Assembly (NCBI RefSeq): GCF_948472415.1
Contig: NZ_OX419519.1
Coordinates: 2,852,001 to 2,916,000, forward strand
DNA: 64,000 nt
Source of the DNA: Kitasatospora fiedleri
GTDB lineage: Bacteria; Actinomycetota; Actinomycetes; Streptomycetales; Streptomycetaceae
Direction: 5' to 3'
Shown: piece by piece, positions 16,515 through 29,700 of the stretch
Position numbering within the stretch: position 1 is the first letter of the stretch
Layout of the letters: every line of letters starts with the position of its first letter
Made by a program: the position numbers and the translations under genes
Notes under the pieces: generated by a model
What the model saw: only the letters and a program-made list of their open reading frames with translations
Told to the model about the DNA's origin: nothing
Databases searched by the model: none

Positions 16515-19500
16515 GAGGTCCTTTCCGAGCGGGGGTTGCGGGCCAGCCGGCGCAGCCGGGCGTCGACGAGGGCGCCGATCTCGGCCTGCGGGGCGGGGTG
16601 CATCAGGTACTCGTGGGCGTGGTCGATCCCGTGGACCACCACGCCGCCCGCCACGTGCGGGGCCCAGCGCCGGGCGGCGTCGGCGACCTCGCGGGCGGTG
16701 CGGCCGGCCGTCGCCACGAACAGCGTCATCTCGCCGTCGAAGCGGCCCGGGGTGAAGCGTTCGGCGAGTTCCACGTGGTGGCGCATGACCGCGACCAGCC
16801 GTTCCACGTCGGCCTCGGTGAGGGTGGCGAACGGTCCGCCGTGCCGGGACAGCACCCGGGCGACGGCGGCCGGGTCGACCGCGTCCGCGGCGGCCGCGGC
16901 CTGCTCCTCGCCGAGGTACTCCAGGAAGCTCGTCAGCAGCCCGTCGCGGCCCGGCATCTCGCCGTCGAGCGCGCGGTCGTACGGGAAGGCGTCCAGGTTG
17001 GCCAGGTAGGCCACCCGCTCGCCCGCGGCCCGCAGCCGCACCGCCACCTGGTGGGCCAGCAGCCCGCCGAAGGACCAGCCGAGCAGGTGGTAGGGACCGT
17101 GCGGCTGGATCGCCCGAATCCGGGCCAGGTACGCGTCGGCCTGCTCCTCGACGCTCGCCGACGGCCCGCCCGCGCCGCTGACCTGCGGCGCCTGCAGGCC
17201 GATCACCGGCCGCCGCTCGTCGAGGTACCCGGCCAGGCCCAGGTAGGGCAGGCTGGTGCCGAGCCCGCCGTGCACGCAGAACAGCGGCGGCAGTTCGCCG
17301 GTCGGGCGGATCGGCAGCACCGGGCCGAACGGGTCCGGGTCGTCGGCCAGGCCGCTCGCGCGCAGCTGGCCGGCCAGGTGGGCGGCGCCGTTGGGCCGCT
17401 CGCCCCGGTGGTCGAGCAGCGCGCCGAGCGCGGCGGGGGTGCGCTGGGTGAAGACCTCCGTCACGGCCAGCCGCAGGCCGCTCTTGGCGGCCCGGGCGAC
17501 CAGTTGGACGCTGCCGATGCTGTTGCCGCCCAGGGCGAAGAAGTCGTCCTCGGCGCCGACCGACGCGCGGCCGAGCACCTCGGCGAAGGCGGCGGCCAGC
17601 GCCCGCTCGGTCGCGGTGGCCGGGGCGCGCCCGGGGCCGGCCGTCCGGTCGGGGGCGGGCAGGGCGTCCCGGTCGAGCTTGCCGTTCACCGTCACGGGCA
17701 GTTCCGGCAGCGTGATCAGCACCGGCGGCACCATGTAGTCGGGCAGCCGCCGGGCCAGCCGGCTGCGCACCTCGGCGGGGTCGACCGCCGCCCCCGGGGC
17801 GGGCACCAGGTAGCCGGCCAGGGTCTGCAGGCCCGGGTGGTCCTCCCGGGCGACCACCACGGCCTGGTCGATCAGCGGGTGCTCCAGCAGCACGCTCTCG
17901 ATCTCGCCGGGCTCGATCCGGAAGCCGCGCACCTTGACCTGGTGGTCGGTCCGCCCGAGGTAGTCGACCGTGCCGTCGGGCCGCCAGCGGACCAGGTCCC
18001 CGGTGCGGTACATCCGGGCGCCGGGCGGCCCGTACGGGTCGGCGACGAAGCGTTCGGCGCTCAGCGCGGGCCGGTTCAGGTAGCCGCGGGCCAGGCCGGT
18101 GCCGCCGAGGTAGAGCTCGCCGGTGACGCCGACCGGCACCGGGGCCAGGGCGGCGTCCAGCACGTACGCGCGGTGGCCGGCCAGCGGGCGGCCGATCGGC
18201 GGGCGGCCCGCGGTGACCCGGTCGCTGACCAGGCAGACCGCGGTGGTCTCGGTCGGGCCGTAGATGTCGTGCAGCCGCACCGACGGGCCCCAGCGCTCGA
18301 CCAGTTCGGCGGTGACCGCCGCGCCGCCGACCGTCATCACCAGGTCCGCCGGGAGTTCGGCGTCGGCGGGGAAGGCGGCCACCACCACCGGCGGCAGCAG
18401 GCAGAGGTCGATCCGCTGCCCGGTCATGAAGTCGGCCAGCGGCCGGCCGGCCCGCAGCTCGTCGGGGACCTGCACCAGGGTGGCGCCGGCCAGCAGCGAG
18501 CAGCACAGCTCCCAGACCGCCGCGTCGAAGCTGAAGGTGGCGAACTGCAGCACCCGGGTGTCGGGGCCGATCGCGAACCGCCGCCGGTGGTCGGCCGTCA
18601 GCTCGGCCACCGTGCGGTGCACGACCAGCACGCCCTTGGGCTGGCCGGTGGAGCCGGAGGTGTAGATCACGTAGGCGGGGTGGTGGTCGCGCAGCGGGCC
18701 GCGGCGCTCCCGGTCGGTGAGCGGCGCCGGGGAGCGCCCGGCCACCCGGGCGGCGGTGGCCGGGTCGTCCAGCAGCAGCACGGCGGCGGCGGCCCGGTCG
18801 GCGGCCCCGGCGGGCAGCGCGTCGGCGGGCAGCGCGCCGGCGGGCAGCGCGCCGGCGGGCAGCGCGCCGGCGGGCAGCGCGCCGGCAGCGAGCGTCCCGG
18901 TCGAGGTGAGCAGCAGCCGGGCGTCCGCGTCGGCGAGCATGTGGGTGATCCGGTCGGCCGGGTAGGCCGGGTCGACCGGCAGGTAGGCGGCGCCGGACTT
19001 GAGCACGGCCAGCAGGGCGACCAGCAGCTCCTCGGAGCGGGGCAGCATCAGGGCGACGATCGCCCCGGGGCCGGCGCCCCGGTCGGCGAGTTCGCGGGCC
19101 AGCCGGTTGGCCCGGGCGTCCAGTTCCCGGTAGGAGAGGGTGCCGCGGGCGGAGACGAAGGCGGGGTGCTCACCGCGGCGGGCCGCCCAGCCCTCGAACA
19201 GCTCGGGCAGGGTGGCGCCGGTCGGCGCGGCCGGGGGGAGGGCCGGGACGGCCCAGTCGTCCAGGATCTGCCGCCGCTCGGCCTCGTCGAGCACCGGCAG
19301 GCCGCTCAGCGGCGTCCCGGGCGCGTCGACGGCCGCCGCCAGCAGCCGCAGGAAGCGGGCCGCCGTCCGCTCGGCGGTCGCGCGCCCGTACAGCTCGGTG
19401 GCGAACTCCAGCCGGCCGGCCAGTCCCTCGCCGGGGCCCTGCTCGGTGAACTCGAAGACCAGGTCGAACTTGGCCGCGGTGCTGCCGGTCTCCCGGAAGG

Positions 19501-22500
19501 AGGAGCGCAGGCCGGGCAGGTCGAACCGGGGGGCCTCGGTGTTCTGGAAGGCCAGCATCACCTGGAACAGCGACTGCCGGGCGAGCGAGCGGACCGGGGC
19601 GAGCGCGTCCACCAGCCGTTCGAACGGCAGGTCCTGGTGCTGGAAGGCGGCCAGGTCGGTGTCGCGGACCCGGTGCAGCAGCTGCTGGAAGGTGGGGTCG
19701 CCGCCGAGGTCGGTGCGCAGCACCAGGGTGTTGACGAAGAAGCCGACCATCGGGTGCAGCGCCTCGTCGGCGCGGCCCGCGACCGGCACGCCGATCGGGA
19801 TGTCGGCGCCCGCGCCGAGCCGGCCCAGCGTGGCGGCCAGCGCGGCCTGGACCACCATGAACGGGCTCACCCCGGACGAGCGGGCCAGCCGCACCAGCCG
19901 CCCGTGCAGGTCGGCGGGGACGGCGAAGCGCACCACGTCGCCCCGGTAGCCGGCGATCGGCGGGCGCGGGTGGTCCAGCGGCAGGCCGAGTTCCTCCGGG
20001 ATGCCGCGCAACGCCTCGGTCCAGTAGGCCAGTTGGGTGTTCTGCAGGCTGTCGGGGTCGTCCTCGGCGCCCAGCATCCGGCGCTGCCAGAGCGCGAAGT
20101 CGGCGTACTGGAGCGGCAGCGGCTCCCAGTCGGGGAGGGTGCCGGCGGTGCGGGCCCGGTAGGCGAGGGCGAGGTCCGCGGCGAGCACCGGGGTCGACCA
20201 GCCGTCGAAGGCGATGTGGTGGACGACCAGCAGCAGCACGTGCTCCTGCGGGCCGAGCGCGAACAGCCGCACCCGCAGCGGCAGGTCGCGGGCCAGGTCG
20301 AAGGTCCGGTCGGCCTCCTCGGTCAGCCGCCGCTCCAGGTCGGCGCCGGCCACCGGCTCCGGCTCGGGCGCGGGGCGGGCCTGCTCGGCGGCGAGCACCA
20401 CCTGGCCCGGCTCGTCCCCGAGGTCGGGGAAGACGGTGCGCAGGATCTCGTGCCGGTCGGTCAGGTCGCCCAGGGCGGCGCGCAGCGCGACGAGGTCCAG
20501 GGCGCCGTCCAGGTGGACGGCCAGCGGGACGTGGTAGCCGCCGGCCTCCGGGTCGAGCCGGTTGACGAACCAGAGCCGGCGCTGGGTGTGCGACAGCGGC
20601 AGGAAGTCCGGCCGGTCGGCGGCCCGCAGCGGCGGGCGCGGGGCCGCCGGGGCGGTGTCCAGCCGGGCCGCCAGCGCGGCGGGCGTGGGGTGCTCGAACA
20701 GGGTGCGCACCGACACCTCGGCGCCGAGCGCGCCGCGCACCCGGCCGGCCAGCCGGGTGGCCAGCAGGGAGTGGCCGCCGAGTTCGAAGAAGTCGTCCTC
20801 GGCGCCCACTGCGGCCAGGCCCAGGACGTCGGCGAACAGCCCGCAGAGGATCTCCTCGACCGGGTCGGCGGCCTCCCGGCCGGGGGCCGCCGCCGGGTCG
20901 GGGGCGGGTAGCCGGGCGCGGTCCACCTTGCCGCTCGGGTTGAGCGGGAAGGCGTCCAGCCAGACGAACGCGGAGGGGACCATGTACCCGGGCAGCGTGC
21001 CGCGGACGCCCTCGCGCACCGCCGCGGTGTCCGGTGCGGCGCCGGGCGCGGCCACCAGGTGGGCGACCAGCCGGGTGTCGCCGGGGGCGAACTCGCGGGC
21101 CGTCACGACGGCCCGTTCGACCTCGGGCCGGGAGGCCAGCGCGCTCTCGATCTCGCCGAGTTCGATCCGGTAGCCGCGCACCTTGACCTGGTGGTCGGTC
21201 CGGCCGAGGTAGTCCAGCGCGCCGTCGGGGCGCCAGCGGACCAGGTCGCCGGTGCGGTACATCCGGGTGCCGGGCGGCCCGTACGGGTCGGCGACGAAGC
21301 GTTCGGCGCTCAGCGCGGGCCGGTTCAGGTAGCCGTGGGCCAGGCCGGCGCCGGCGATGTGGAGTTCGCCGACCGCGCCGACCGGCACCGGGCGCAGCGC
21401 GCGGTCGAGCACGTACACCCGGGTGTTGGCGATCGGGCGGCCGATCGGCGGGGCGCCGGCCGGGGTGTCGTCCAGCCGCTCGGCGGTCGACCAGATGCAG
21501 GTCTCGGTGGGCCCGTAGACGTTGAACACGGTGCCGGCGCGGCGGCGCAGTTCGGCCGCCAGGGGTTCGGGCAGCGCCTCGCCGCCGACCAGCACCCGCA
21601 GCCCGGCCAGGCTCTCGGGGGCGGTGGCGACCAGCGCCTGCCAGTGGCTCGGGGTGGCCTGCATCAGGGTGGCCCGGCCGGTGGTGACGGCCGCCGCCAG
21701 CGCGGCCGGGTCGACCGCGGTGGCCCGGTCGGCCAGCAGCAGCCGGGCGCCGGCCAGTTGCGGGACGAACAGCTCCAGCATCGCGATGTCGAAGCCGAAG
21801 GTGGTCACCGCGAGGAAGCGGTCGTCCTCGGTGACCTGGAGCCGGCGGCACATGTCGTCGACCAGGTTGGCGAACGCGCCGTGCGGGACGACGACGCCCT
21901 TGGGCCGGCCGGTGGAGCCGGAGGTGTAGATGACGTAGGCGGGCAGCGCGGCGCTGAGCGCGGCGCCCCGTTCGGCGTCGGTGAGTTCGCCGTCGGGGAG
22001 CAGGGCGCGCTCGGCCTCGGCCACCGGGTCGTCCAGCAGCAGCGCGGTGCCCGTCCAGCCCAGTCCGGCGAGGGCGGGCGCGGTGCTCAGCAGGACGGCG
22101 GGGGCGGCGTCGGCGAGCATGTGGGCGATCCGGTCGGCCGGGTGCTCGGGGTCGACGGCGAGGTAGGCGGCGCCGGTCTTGAGCACCGCGAGGGCGGCCA
22201 CCACCAGGTCGGCGGAGCGCGCCAGGGCCAGTCCGACCACGCTGCCGACCCGGGTGCCGCGGTCGATCAGCTGGCGGGCCAGCCGGTTGGCCCGGGCGTG
22301 CAGTTCGCCGGCGGTCAGTTGTTCGTCGCCGCACTGCACCGCGACGGCGTCGGGCCGGGCGGCGGCCCGGTCGGCGAGCAGCCGGGGCAGCAGCGCGGCG
22401 GGCGCGGGCGCCTCGGTGCGGTTGCGGGCGTGCAGCAGCTCGTCGCGTTCGGCGGGCTCCAGCAGGTCCAGCCGGGCGAGCGGGAGGTCGGCCGCCGCGG

Positions 22501-23776
22501 CGATCCGTCCGAGCAGGGCGGCCAGCCGGTGGGCGAGCCGGTCGGCCTCGGCGTCCGCGAACAGGTCCGGGCGGTACTGGACCCGCAGTTCCAGTTCCCG
22601 GCCGGGCAGGGCGACCAGGCTCAGCGGGAACTCGGTGGCGTTGCGGATCTCGGAGCCGTGCAGGGTCAGGCCGGTCAGCTCGGCGAAGGCCGTCGCCGCG
22701 GGCATCGGGTAGTTCTGGAACATCACCGCGGTGTCGAACAGGCCGCCGAGGCCGGTGAGTTCCTGGATCTCGGCGAGGCCCAGGTGGCGGTGCGGGAGCA
22801 GCTCGGCCTGCTGCTCCTGGAAGTCGGCGAGCAGCTGCGCCACCGTCCGGGCCGGGTCCAGCCGCAGCCGGGTGGGCAGCGTGTTGGCGAACATGCCGAC
22901 CATCGACTCGACGCCGGGCAGGTCGGCGGGGCGGCCGGAGTCGACCACGCCGAAGAGCACGTCGGAGCGGCCGGTCAGCTGGCCGACCAGCAGGCCCCAG
23001 CAGCCCTGCACCACGGTCCCGAGGGTGAGTTGGCGGGTACGGGCCCACTCGACCAGCCGGGCGGTGTCCCGCGGTGCCAGCGCGGCGACCGCCGTCCGGG
23101 GCAGCAGCGCGGCCCGGGCGGCGTCCGGCAGGACGGTGTGGGTGGGCTCCTCGACGCCGGCCAGCGCCGCGCGCCAGGCCGCCCGGGCCGCCGCACGGTC
23201 CTGCCGGTCCAGCCAGGCCAGGTGCTCCCGGGGGTGCGGGACGGGCGCGGTCGGCGCCGGGCCGCCCGCGTACCGGGTGAAGAGCTCCTCCAGCAGGATC
23301 GGCATCGACCAGCCGTCCAGCACGATGTGGTGGACGGTCAGCAGCAGGCGCAGCCGGCCGCCGCCGAGCCGCACCAGGGTGGCGCGCAGCAGCGGGGGGC
23401 GGGTCAGGTCGAACGGCTCGACCCGGTCGGCCTCGGTCAGCCGCTCCAGCGCGGCGGCCCGCTCGTCCCCGGCCGTCCCGGACAGGTCGTGCTCCCGCCA
23501 GGGCGGTTCGACGGCGGCGGGCACCACCTGCACCGGCTCGCCGGAGCGGCGGGCGCGGAAGCAGGCCCGCAGCCCGGCGTGCCGCTCCAGCAGGCCGGAC
23601 AGCGCCGCCCGCAGCCGCCCGGCGTCCAGGTCCCCGGCGAGGTCGGCGACCAGTTGCAGCACGTGGACGTCGACGCCCTGCTCCACGAAGTCGGCGTGGA
23701 ACACGAAGCCCTGCTGCAGCGGTGAGAGCGGCAGGAACTCGCTCGTGCGCCCACGTCCCACGGTGCGTCCCATCAT
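16511..23776 (-). CDS. NRPS, C-A-T-C-A-T-TE (modules 3 and 4)
   Basis: A 2421-residue peptide synthetase. Approximate domains: C 1-440 (HHIVLDG), A 460-950, T near 998 (LGGHSLLA), C 1058-1495 (HHIAFDG), A 1525-2040, T near 2082 (LGGNSIGS), thioesterase 2158-2415 (GWSFGG). By aligning to GrsA by eye, the first A domain gives the ten-residue code DILQLGVIWK, which differs by one residue from the glycine code DILQLGLIWK. The second gives DAWLTGIAVK, which I cannot assign. The ATG at 23776 overlaps the TGA of the upstream NRPS. The thioesterase means the line ends here, releasing a linear or cyclic tetrapeptide. The second A domain contains a (PAGAL)n insertion. Confidence 0.95.
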   Translation of the reverse strand: MMGRTVGRGRTSEFLPLSPLQQGFVFHADFVEQGVDVHVLQLVADLAGDLDAGRLRAALSGLLERHAGLRACFRARRSGEPVQVVPAAVEPPWREHDLSGTAGDERAAALERLTEADRVEPFDLTRPPLLRATLVRLGGGRLRLLLTVHHIVLDGWSMPILLEELFTRYAGGPAPTAPVPHPREHLAWLDRQDRAAARAAWRAALAGVEEPTHTVLPDAARAALLPRTAVAALAPRDTARLVEWARTRQLTLGTVVQGCWGLLVGQLTGRSDVLFGVVDSGRPADLPGVESMVGMFANTLPTRLRLDPARTVAQLLADFQEQQAELLPHRHLGLAEIQELTGLGGLFDTAVMFQNYPMPAATAFAELTGLTLHGSEIRNATEFPLSLVALPGRELELRVQYRPDLFADAEADRLAHRLAALLGRIAAAADLPLARLDLLEPAERDELLHARNRTEAPAPAALLPRLLADRAAARPDAVAVQCGDEQLTAGELHARANRLARQLIDRGTRVGSVVGLALARSADLVVAALAVLKTGAAYLAVDPEHPADRIAHMLADAAPAVLLSTAPALAGLGWTGTALLLDDPVAEAERALLPDGELTDAERGAALSAALPAYVIYTSGSTGRPKGVVVPHGAFANLVDDMCRRLQVTEDDRFLAVTTFGFDIAMLELFVPQLAGARLLLADRATAVDPAALAAAVTTGRATLMQATPSHWQALVATAPESLAGLRVLVGGEALPEPLAAELRRRAGTVFNVYGPTETCIWSTAERLDDTPAGAPPIGRPIANTRVYVLDRALRPVPVGAVGELHIAGAGLAHGYLNRPALSAERFVADPYGPPGTRMYRTGDLVRWRPDGALDYLGRTDHQVKVRGYRIELGEIESALASRPEVERAVVTAREFAPGDTRLVAHLVAAPGAAPDTAAVREGVRGTLPGYMVPSAFVWLDAFPLNPSGKVDRARLPAPDPAAAPGREAADPVEEILCGLFADVLGLAAVGAEDDFFELGGHSLLATRLAGRVRGALGAEVSVRTLFEHPTPAALAARLDTAPAAPRPPLRAADRPDFLPLSHTQRRLWFVNRLDPEAGGYHVPLAVHLDGALDLVALRAALGDLTDRHEILRTVFPDLGDEPGQVVLAAEQARPAPEPEPVAGADLERRLTEEADRTFDLARDLPLRVRLFALGPQEHVLLLVVHHIAFDGWSTPVLAADLALAYRARTAGTLPDWEPLPLQYADFALWQRRMLGAEDDPDSLQNTQLAYWTEALRGIPEELGLPLDHPRPPIAGYRGDVVRFAVPADLHGRLVRLARSSGVSPFMVVQAALAATLGRLGAGADIPIGVPVAGRADEALHPMVGFFVNTLVLRTDLGGDPTFQQLLHRVRDTDLAAFQHQDLPFERLVDALAPVRSLARQSLFQVMLAFQNTEAPRFDLPGLRSSFRETGSTAAKFDLVFEFTEQGPGEGLAGRLEFATELYGRATAERTAARFLRLLAAAVDAPGTPLSGLPVLDEAERRQILDDWAVPALPPAAPTGATLPELFEGWAARRGEHPAFVSARGTLSYRELDARANRLARELADRGAGPGAIVALMLPRSEELLVALLAVLKSGAAYLPVDPAYPADRITHMLADADARLLLTSTGTLAAGALPAGALPAGALPAGALPADALPAGAADRAAAAVLLLDDPATAARVAGRSPAPLTDRERRGPLRDHHPAYVIYTSGSTGQPKGVLVVHRTVAELTADHRRRFAIGPDTRVLQFATFSFDAAVWELCCSLLAGATLVQVPDELRAGRPLADFMTGQRIDLCLLPPVVVAAFPADAELPADLVMTVGGAAVTAELVERWGPSVRLHDIYGPTETTAVCLVSDRVTAGRPPIGRPLAGHRAYVLDAALAPVPVGVTGELYLGGTGLARGYLNRPALSAERFVADPYGPPGARMYRTGDLVRWRPDGTVDYLGRTDHQVKVRGFRIEPGEIESVLLEHPLIDQAVVVAREDHPGLQTLAGYLVPAPGAAVDPAEVRSRLARRLPDYMVPPVLITLPELPVTVNGKLDRDALPAPDRTAGPGRAPATATERALAAAFAEVLGRASVGAEDDFFALGGNSIGSVQLVARAAKSGLRLAVTEVFTQRTPAALGALLDHRGERPNGAAHLAGQLRASGLADDPDPFGPVLPIRPTGELPPLFCVHGGLGTSLPYLGLAGYLDERRPVIGLQAPQVSGAGGPSASVEEQADAYLARIRAIQPHGPYHLLGWSFGGLLAHQVAVRLRAAGERVAYLANLDAFPYDRALDGEMPGRDGLLTSFLEYLGEEQAAAAADAVDPAAVARVLSRHGGPFATLTEADVERLVAVMRHHVELAERFTPGRFDGEMTLFVATAGRTAREVADAARRWAPHVAGGVVVHGIDHAHEYLMHPAPQAEIGALVDARLRRLARNPRSERTS
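18811..18885 (-). repeat. 15-bp tandem repeat inside the fourth A domain
   Basis: Five in-frame copies of a 15-bp unit (first copy with one change) encode PAGAL repeats between two conserved A-domain segments, in a loop after the ...[12 protein letters not shown] stretch. Copy number should vary by slippage. The position avoids core motifs, so the domain probably tolerates it. Confidence 0.9.
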
Positions 23777-26700
23777 GACTCCAGCTCGATGTCGAGTTCG
23801 TCCATCTCGTCCTCGCTCAGCTCCAGCAGCGGGGACGGCGCGGCGGCGCGGGCCGCTTCGGCCGGCGCGGCGGCGGCCACCGCCGCGAGGGCGGCGGGGG
23901 TGCGGTGCCCGAAGACGTCCCGGGGGGTGATCCCGAGGCCGCGGGCCCTGGCCTGGGCGGCCACCCGGATCGAGCTGATCGAGTCGCCGCCCAGGGTGAA
24001 GAAGTTGTCGTCGACGCCGACCTCGGCCAGGCCGAGCACCTCGGCGAACACCTCGCACAGCACCCGCTGCGCCTCGGTGCCCGGCCGCCGGCCGGCGGTC
24101 GGCGCGGCCCGGTCGGGCGCGGGCAGCGCCTTGCGGTCGACCTTGCCGTGCGCGGTCAGCGGCAGGGCGGGCAGCGGCACCCAGGCGGTGGGCACCAGGT
24201 GGTCGGGCAGCACCCGGGCCAGCTCCTCCCGCACCTCGGCCGGGTCGCCGCCGCCCACCACGTACCCGACCAGCCGGGTGGCCCCCGACCGGTCCCCGAC
24301 CGCGGTGACCGCGGTGACCGCGGCGTCGGTGACCCCGGGCAGGGCGCGCAGCGCGGCCTCGACCTCGCCGAGCTCGATCCGGTGGCCGCGCACCTTGACC
24401 TGGTGGTCGCGCCGCTCGACGAACTCCAACTGCCCGTCGGGGCGCCACCGGACGTGGTCGCCGGTGCGGTACATCCGGGCGCCTGGCTCGTCCGGGTCGG
24501 CGACGAACGAGGCGGCGGTCCTGACCGGGTCGTGCAGGTAGCCGCGCCCGACGCCCGCGCCGCCCACGTACAGCTCGCCGACCGTGCCCAGCGGCACCGG
24601 CCGCAGGTCGTCGCCGAGCACGTACAGGCGGGTGTTGCGCACCGGCGCGCCGATCGGCACCCGGACGTCCACGCCGTCGCCCGGCCGCAGCACGGCGTGC
24701 GTGACGTCGTCCGAGCACTCGGTCGGTCCGTACGCGTTGACCAGCGGAATCTCCGGGTAACGCGCCCACCAGCGGTGGCAGAGGTCCGGCGGCATGGCCT
24801 CGCCGGTCACCACCAGCCGCCGCAGCCGGCCGGCGGCGGGGGCCGTACCGGCCGCGTCCCAGGCGTCCAGGGCGGCCCGCAGCAGCGAGGGCACCACCTC
24901 CAGCACCGCCGCCCGGTCGGCCTCGGCCACCGCGAACAGCGCGTCCGGGTCGGCGGCCGTCGCCCGGTCGACCACCCGGACGGTGCCGCCGACCAGCAGC
25001 GGGGCGAGCATCTGCCAGACCGACACGTCGAAGGTGACCGGCGCGTTCTGCACCACGGTGTCGCCTGCGGCCAGGTCCAGGTCCTCGACCTTGGCGAGCA
25101 GGTGGTTGGCCATTCCGGCGCGGTGCACCATCGCGCCCTTGGGCTTGCCGGTGGAGCCGGAGGTGAAGATCACGTAGGCGAGGTCGTCCGGTCCGCCCAG
25201 CGGCTCGGCGGGCCGGTCGAGCGGGACGGCGCCGGTGCTGAACTCCCCGTCCAGCGAACGGATGTGTGGCGCGGGGTCGTCAGCCGAGGCGGTCAGCTCG
25301 GCGGCCAGGTCCTGCTGTCCGGGGCCGACCAGCAGGTGCTCGACGCCCGCGTCGGCGAGCAGCCCGGCGGTCCGGGCCGGCGGCGCGTGCACGTCCAGCG
25401 GCACGTAGGCGGCGCCGGCGGTGAGCACCGCCAGCACCGCGCCGACGAAGGCGGTCCCGGGCTCGGCCAGGACGCCGACCAGGGTGTCCGGGCCGACCCC
25501 GTCGGCCGCCAGCGCGGCGGCCAGCTCGTCGGCCCAGCCGACCAGCGAGGAGTAGGAGGCGGCCGTGCGCCCGTCGCTCACCGCGAGCGCCGCCGGGGTG
25601 CGCAGCGCGAACTCCCGCACCTGCTCGACCACTCCGGCGCGGATCGCCCCGGTGGCCGGGCGGGCGGTGTCGTTCCACTTGCGCAGCAGGCCGGCCTCGT
25701 CCTCGGTCAGGACATCCAGCTGCCCCAGCCGTGCGGCGGTTCCGGCCGCCAGGTCGAGCAGCAGCCGGCGGAACCGGTCGGCGATCACCGCGACCTGGTC
25801 CTCGGTCAGCAGGTCGGGGGCGTAGTCGAAGCGCACCTCCAGCCGCCGGCCCGGCAGGACCACCAGGCTGAGCGGGTAGTGCCGGGCGTCGCGGGCGGAG
25901 ACCTCCTCGATCCGCAGGCCGGTGCCGGCCGCGGCGTCGGCGGCCCCGTCCATCGGGAAGTTCTCGAACACCATAGCGGTGTCGAAGGGTTCGCCGAGGC
26001 CGGCCAGCGCGGGGTTGCCGTCGAGCATCTCGGCGAGCCCCAGGTGGTCGTGGTCGCGCAGCGCGGCCTGCGCGTCCTGGATGCGCCGGAGGTGGGCCTC
26101 GACCGGGTCGGCGGGGTCGAGCACGGCCCGGACCGGCAGGGTGTTCAGGAACGGGCCGACGATCTCCTCCACCCCGGGCAGCGCGGCCGGGCGGGTGGAG
26201 ACGACGGAGCCGAACAGCACGTCCGAGCGGCCGGTCAGCCGGCCCAGCAGGATCGCCCAGCCGCCCTGGAAGACGGTGTTGACGGTCAGGCCGCGGCGGG
26301 CGGCGAAGCCGGTGACCGCGGCGGTCTCCTCCTCGCTCAGCAGCAGCGGCAGGCGGGCGGGCGGGGCCGGGCGCCGGTCGGGGGCGGCGGGGCGGAGCAG
26401 GGTGGGCTCGGCCAGTCCGGCCAGCGCGGCGCGCCAGGCGGCGCGGGCCCGCCCGCGGTCCTGGCCGGCCAGGTGCGCCAGGTAGCCGCGGAACGGGACG
26501 GCGGGGGGCAGCGCGTCGGCCGCGCCGCCGTGCCGGTAGCAGGTGAGCAGGTCGCGGACGAGCAGCGGCATCGACCAGCCGTCCACCAGGATGTGGTGGA
26601 GGGTCCAGATCAGCCGGTGCCGGTCCTCGCCCAGGCGCACCAGCGTCCAGCGCATCAGCGGCGGGCGGGACAGGTCGAAGCCGCGGTCGCGCTCCCGGTC

Positions 26701-29700
26701 GGCCAGTCGGTCCAGCGCGGCCGCCCGCTCGGCCGGGTCGAGCGCGGAGAGGTCGTCGGCGGCCAGCGGCACCCGGACGCCCGCGCGCAGCACCGCCACC
26801 GGGTCGCCGGCGGGCCGGTGGTGGAAGGCCGCGCCCAGGTGGGGGTGGCGTTCCAGCAGGGCGGCCAGCGAGTCCTCCAGCGCCGTCCGGTCCACCGCGC
26901 CGACCAGGTCGGCGGTGACCTGGAGGGTGTACGGGTCGGTGCCGTCCGGGTCGAACTCGGCCTGGAAGAGCAGGCCCCGCTGGAGCGCCGTCAGCGGCAG
27001 CACGTCGGTGACCGGGCCGCCCGCGCCCCGTTCGATCTGCTCGATCTCGGGCTGGCCGAGCGCCACCAGCGGCAGGTCGGAGGGGGTGCGGCCGCCCGCG
27101 CCGGGCGTCGCGGCGTGGTCGGTCAGGGCGCGCAGCACGGCGAACCAGGTCTCGGCGAGGTCCCGGACCTCGGCCTCGGTCAGCACGCCGTCCGCCCAGA
27201 GCCAGTCGGCCACCAGGTGCGGGCCGTCGGCGCGGTCCTCGGTGACGGGGGTCACCGCGAGGGGGTGGCGCAGCGGCATGTCGGGGTGCACGCCGGTGCC
27301 GACCACCGCGCTGCCGCCGTCCAGCGTCCACGGGCCGGTGCCGCCGTCGACCCGGAACCGGCCCAGGTAGTTGAAGCCGAGCGCGGGCGCGGGGGCGGCC
27401 GCCAGCAGGCGGGCGGTCTGCGGGTTGAGGTGGCGCAGCAGCCCGAAGCCGATGCCGCGGTCCGGGACGGCGCGCAGCTGCTCCTTGACCCGCTTGACCG
27501 CGGCGCCGAGCGCCGGGCCGCCGGCCAGGACCTCGGCGCGGTCGTGGCGGCCGGGGTCCAGCCGGACCGGGAAGACGGTGGTGAACCAGCCGACCGTGCG
27601 GGCCAGGTCCGCCTCCTCGGCGATCTGCTCGCGGCCGTGGCCCTCCAGCTCGATCAGCACCGGCGCGCCGCCGTCGGCCCCGTGCCGGGCGCGCCAGTCG
27701 GTGACGGCCAGGGCGAGCGCGCCGAGCAGCACGTCGTTGATCTCGCCGTGGAAGGCGGCGGGCACCGCGGTGAGCAGCGCCGCCGTCCGGTCGGCGGGCA
27801 GTTCCAGGCGCAGCCGGCCGGCCGTGCCGTAGGTGTCCCGGGCCGGGTCGGGGGCGCGCCGCCCGACGGTCGGCTGGTCGTCAGTCAACTGCTCGCGCCA
27901 GTACGGGAGTTCGGCGATCCGGGCGCTGCTGCGGGCCTGTTCGCCCAGGAGCGCGGCCCAGCGCCGGTAGGAGGTCGGGACGGGCTCCAGGACGGGCGGG
28001 CGGCCGGCGGCGAGGGCGGTCCAGGCCCGTTCCAGGTCCGCGACCAGGATGCGCCAGGAGACCCCGTCGACCACGGTGTGGTGGGCGAGCAGCAGCAGCC
28101 GGCCGTCCCTCGCGGGGCCGCCGTCCAGCAGCACCGCCCGCAGCGTCCCGGCCTCGGCCGGGGCGAGCCGGGCGCGGGCGGACCGGACCTGCTCGGCGAC
28201 CAGCGCGTCGAGCGCGGCCGGGTCGCCGAGCGCCCCGCCGGCGTCGACCGCGTCGACCAGCCGGGCGGCGTCGACGGCGCCGGCCGGCCGGGTGCGCAGC
28301 GTCCAGACGCCGGGCGCGGTCGCGGTGACGGCCATCCGGAGCGCGTCGTGGCGGGCGAGCAGCGCCGCCAGCAGCTCGGTGAGCCGTTCGACGGTCAGCC
28401 CGGGCGGTGTCCTGACCACCACGTACTGGCTGAACTCGCTCGCCGGGCCCGCGAGTTCGCCGAGGTCCTCGGTGAGCTGGGCGATGATCGGGGTCGGCTC
28501 GACCTCGCCGACGCCGTCCTCGGCGTCGGGGCGGACGGCCCGCCCGGCGGTGGGGCCGGCGGCGGTCGCGGCCAGCGCGGCGGGGGTCTTGAGGGCGAAG
28601 ACGTCCCGCGGCAGGAGCACGACGCCCCGGGTCCGGGCCCGGCTGACCACCTGGATGGAGCTGATCGAGTCGCCGCCCAGGGTGAAGAAGTTGTCGTCGG
28701 CGCCGACCTCGGCCAGGCCGAGCACCTCGGCGAACACCTCGCACAGCACCCGCTGCGCCTCGGTGCCCGGTCGGCGGCCGGCGGTGGGCGCGGCGGCGGC
28801 GCCCCGGCCGGGGTCGGCGGCGGGGGCGGGGGTGCCGGGGGCGGTCAGCGCCTTGCGGTCGACCTTGCCGTGCGCGGTCAGCGGCAGCGCGGGCAGCGGC
28901 ACCCAGGCGGTGGGCACCAGGTGGTCGGGCAGCACCCGGGCCAGCTCCTCCCGCACGGCGGCCGGGTCGGCGCCCGGCGCGACCAGGTGGGCGACCAGCC
29001 GGGCCCGGCCCGCGGCGTCCTTCGGCGCGGTGACCGCGGCGTCGGTGACCCCGGGCAGGGCGCGCAGCGCGGCCTCGACCTCGCCCAGCTCGATCCGGTG
29101 GCCGCGCACCTTGACCTGGTGGTCGCGCCGCTCCAGGAACTCCAACTGCCCGTCCGGGCGCCAGCCGACGCGGTCGCCGGTGCGGTACATCCGGGCGCCG
29201 GGCGGCCCGTACGGGTCGGCGAGGAAGGCGCCGGCGGTCTTGACCGGGTCGTGCAGGTAGCCGCGCCCGACGCCCGCGCCGCCCACGTACAGCTCGCCCG
29301 CGCCGCCCGGCGGCACCGGCCGCAGGTCGTCGCCGAGCACGTACAGGCGGGTGTTGCGCACCGGCGCGCCGATCGGCACCCGCGGGCCCACCTCGTCGCC
29401 GGCGCACAGCAGCGCGTGGGTGACGTCGTCCGAGCACTCGGTGGGTCCGTACGCGTTGACCAGCGGGATCGCCGGGTAGCGCTGCCACCAGCGGTGGCAC
29501 AGGTCAGGCGGCATGGCCTCGCCGGTCACCATCAGCCGCCGCAGCCGGCCGGTGGCGGGGGTGGCGTCGAGCGCGTCCCAGGCGTCCAGGGCGGCCCGCA
29601 GCAGCGAGGGGACCACCTCCAGGACGGTGATCTGCTCGGTGGCGGTGACGGCGAACAGGGCGTCCGGGTCGGCGGCCGTCGCCCGGTCGACCACCCGGAC

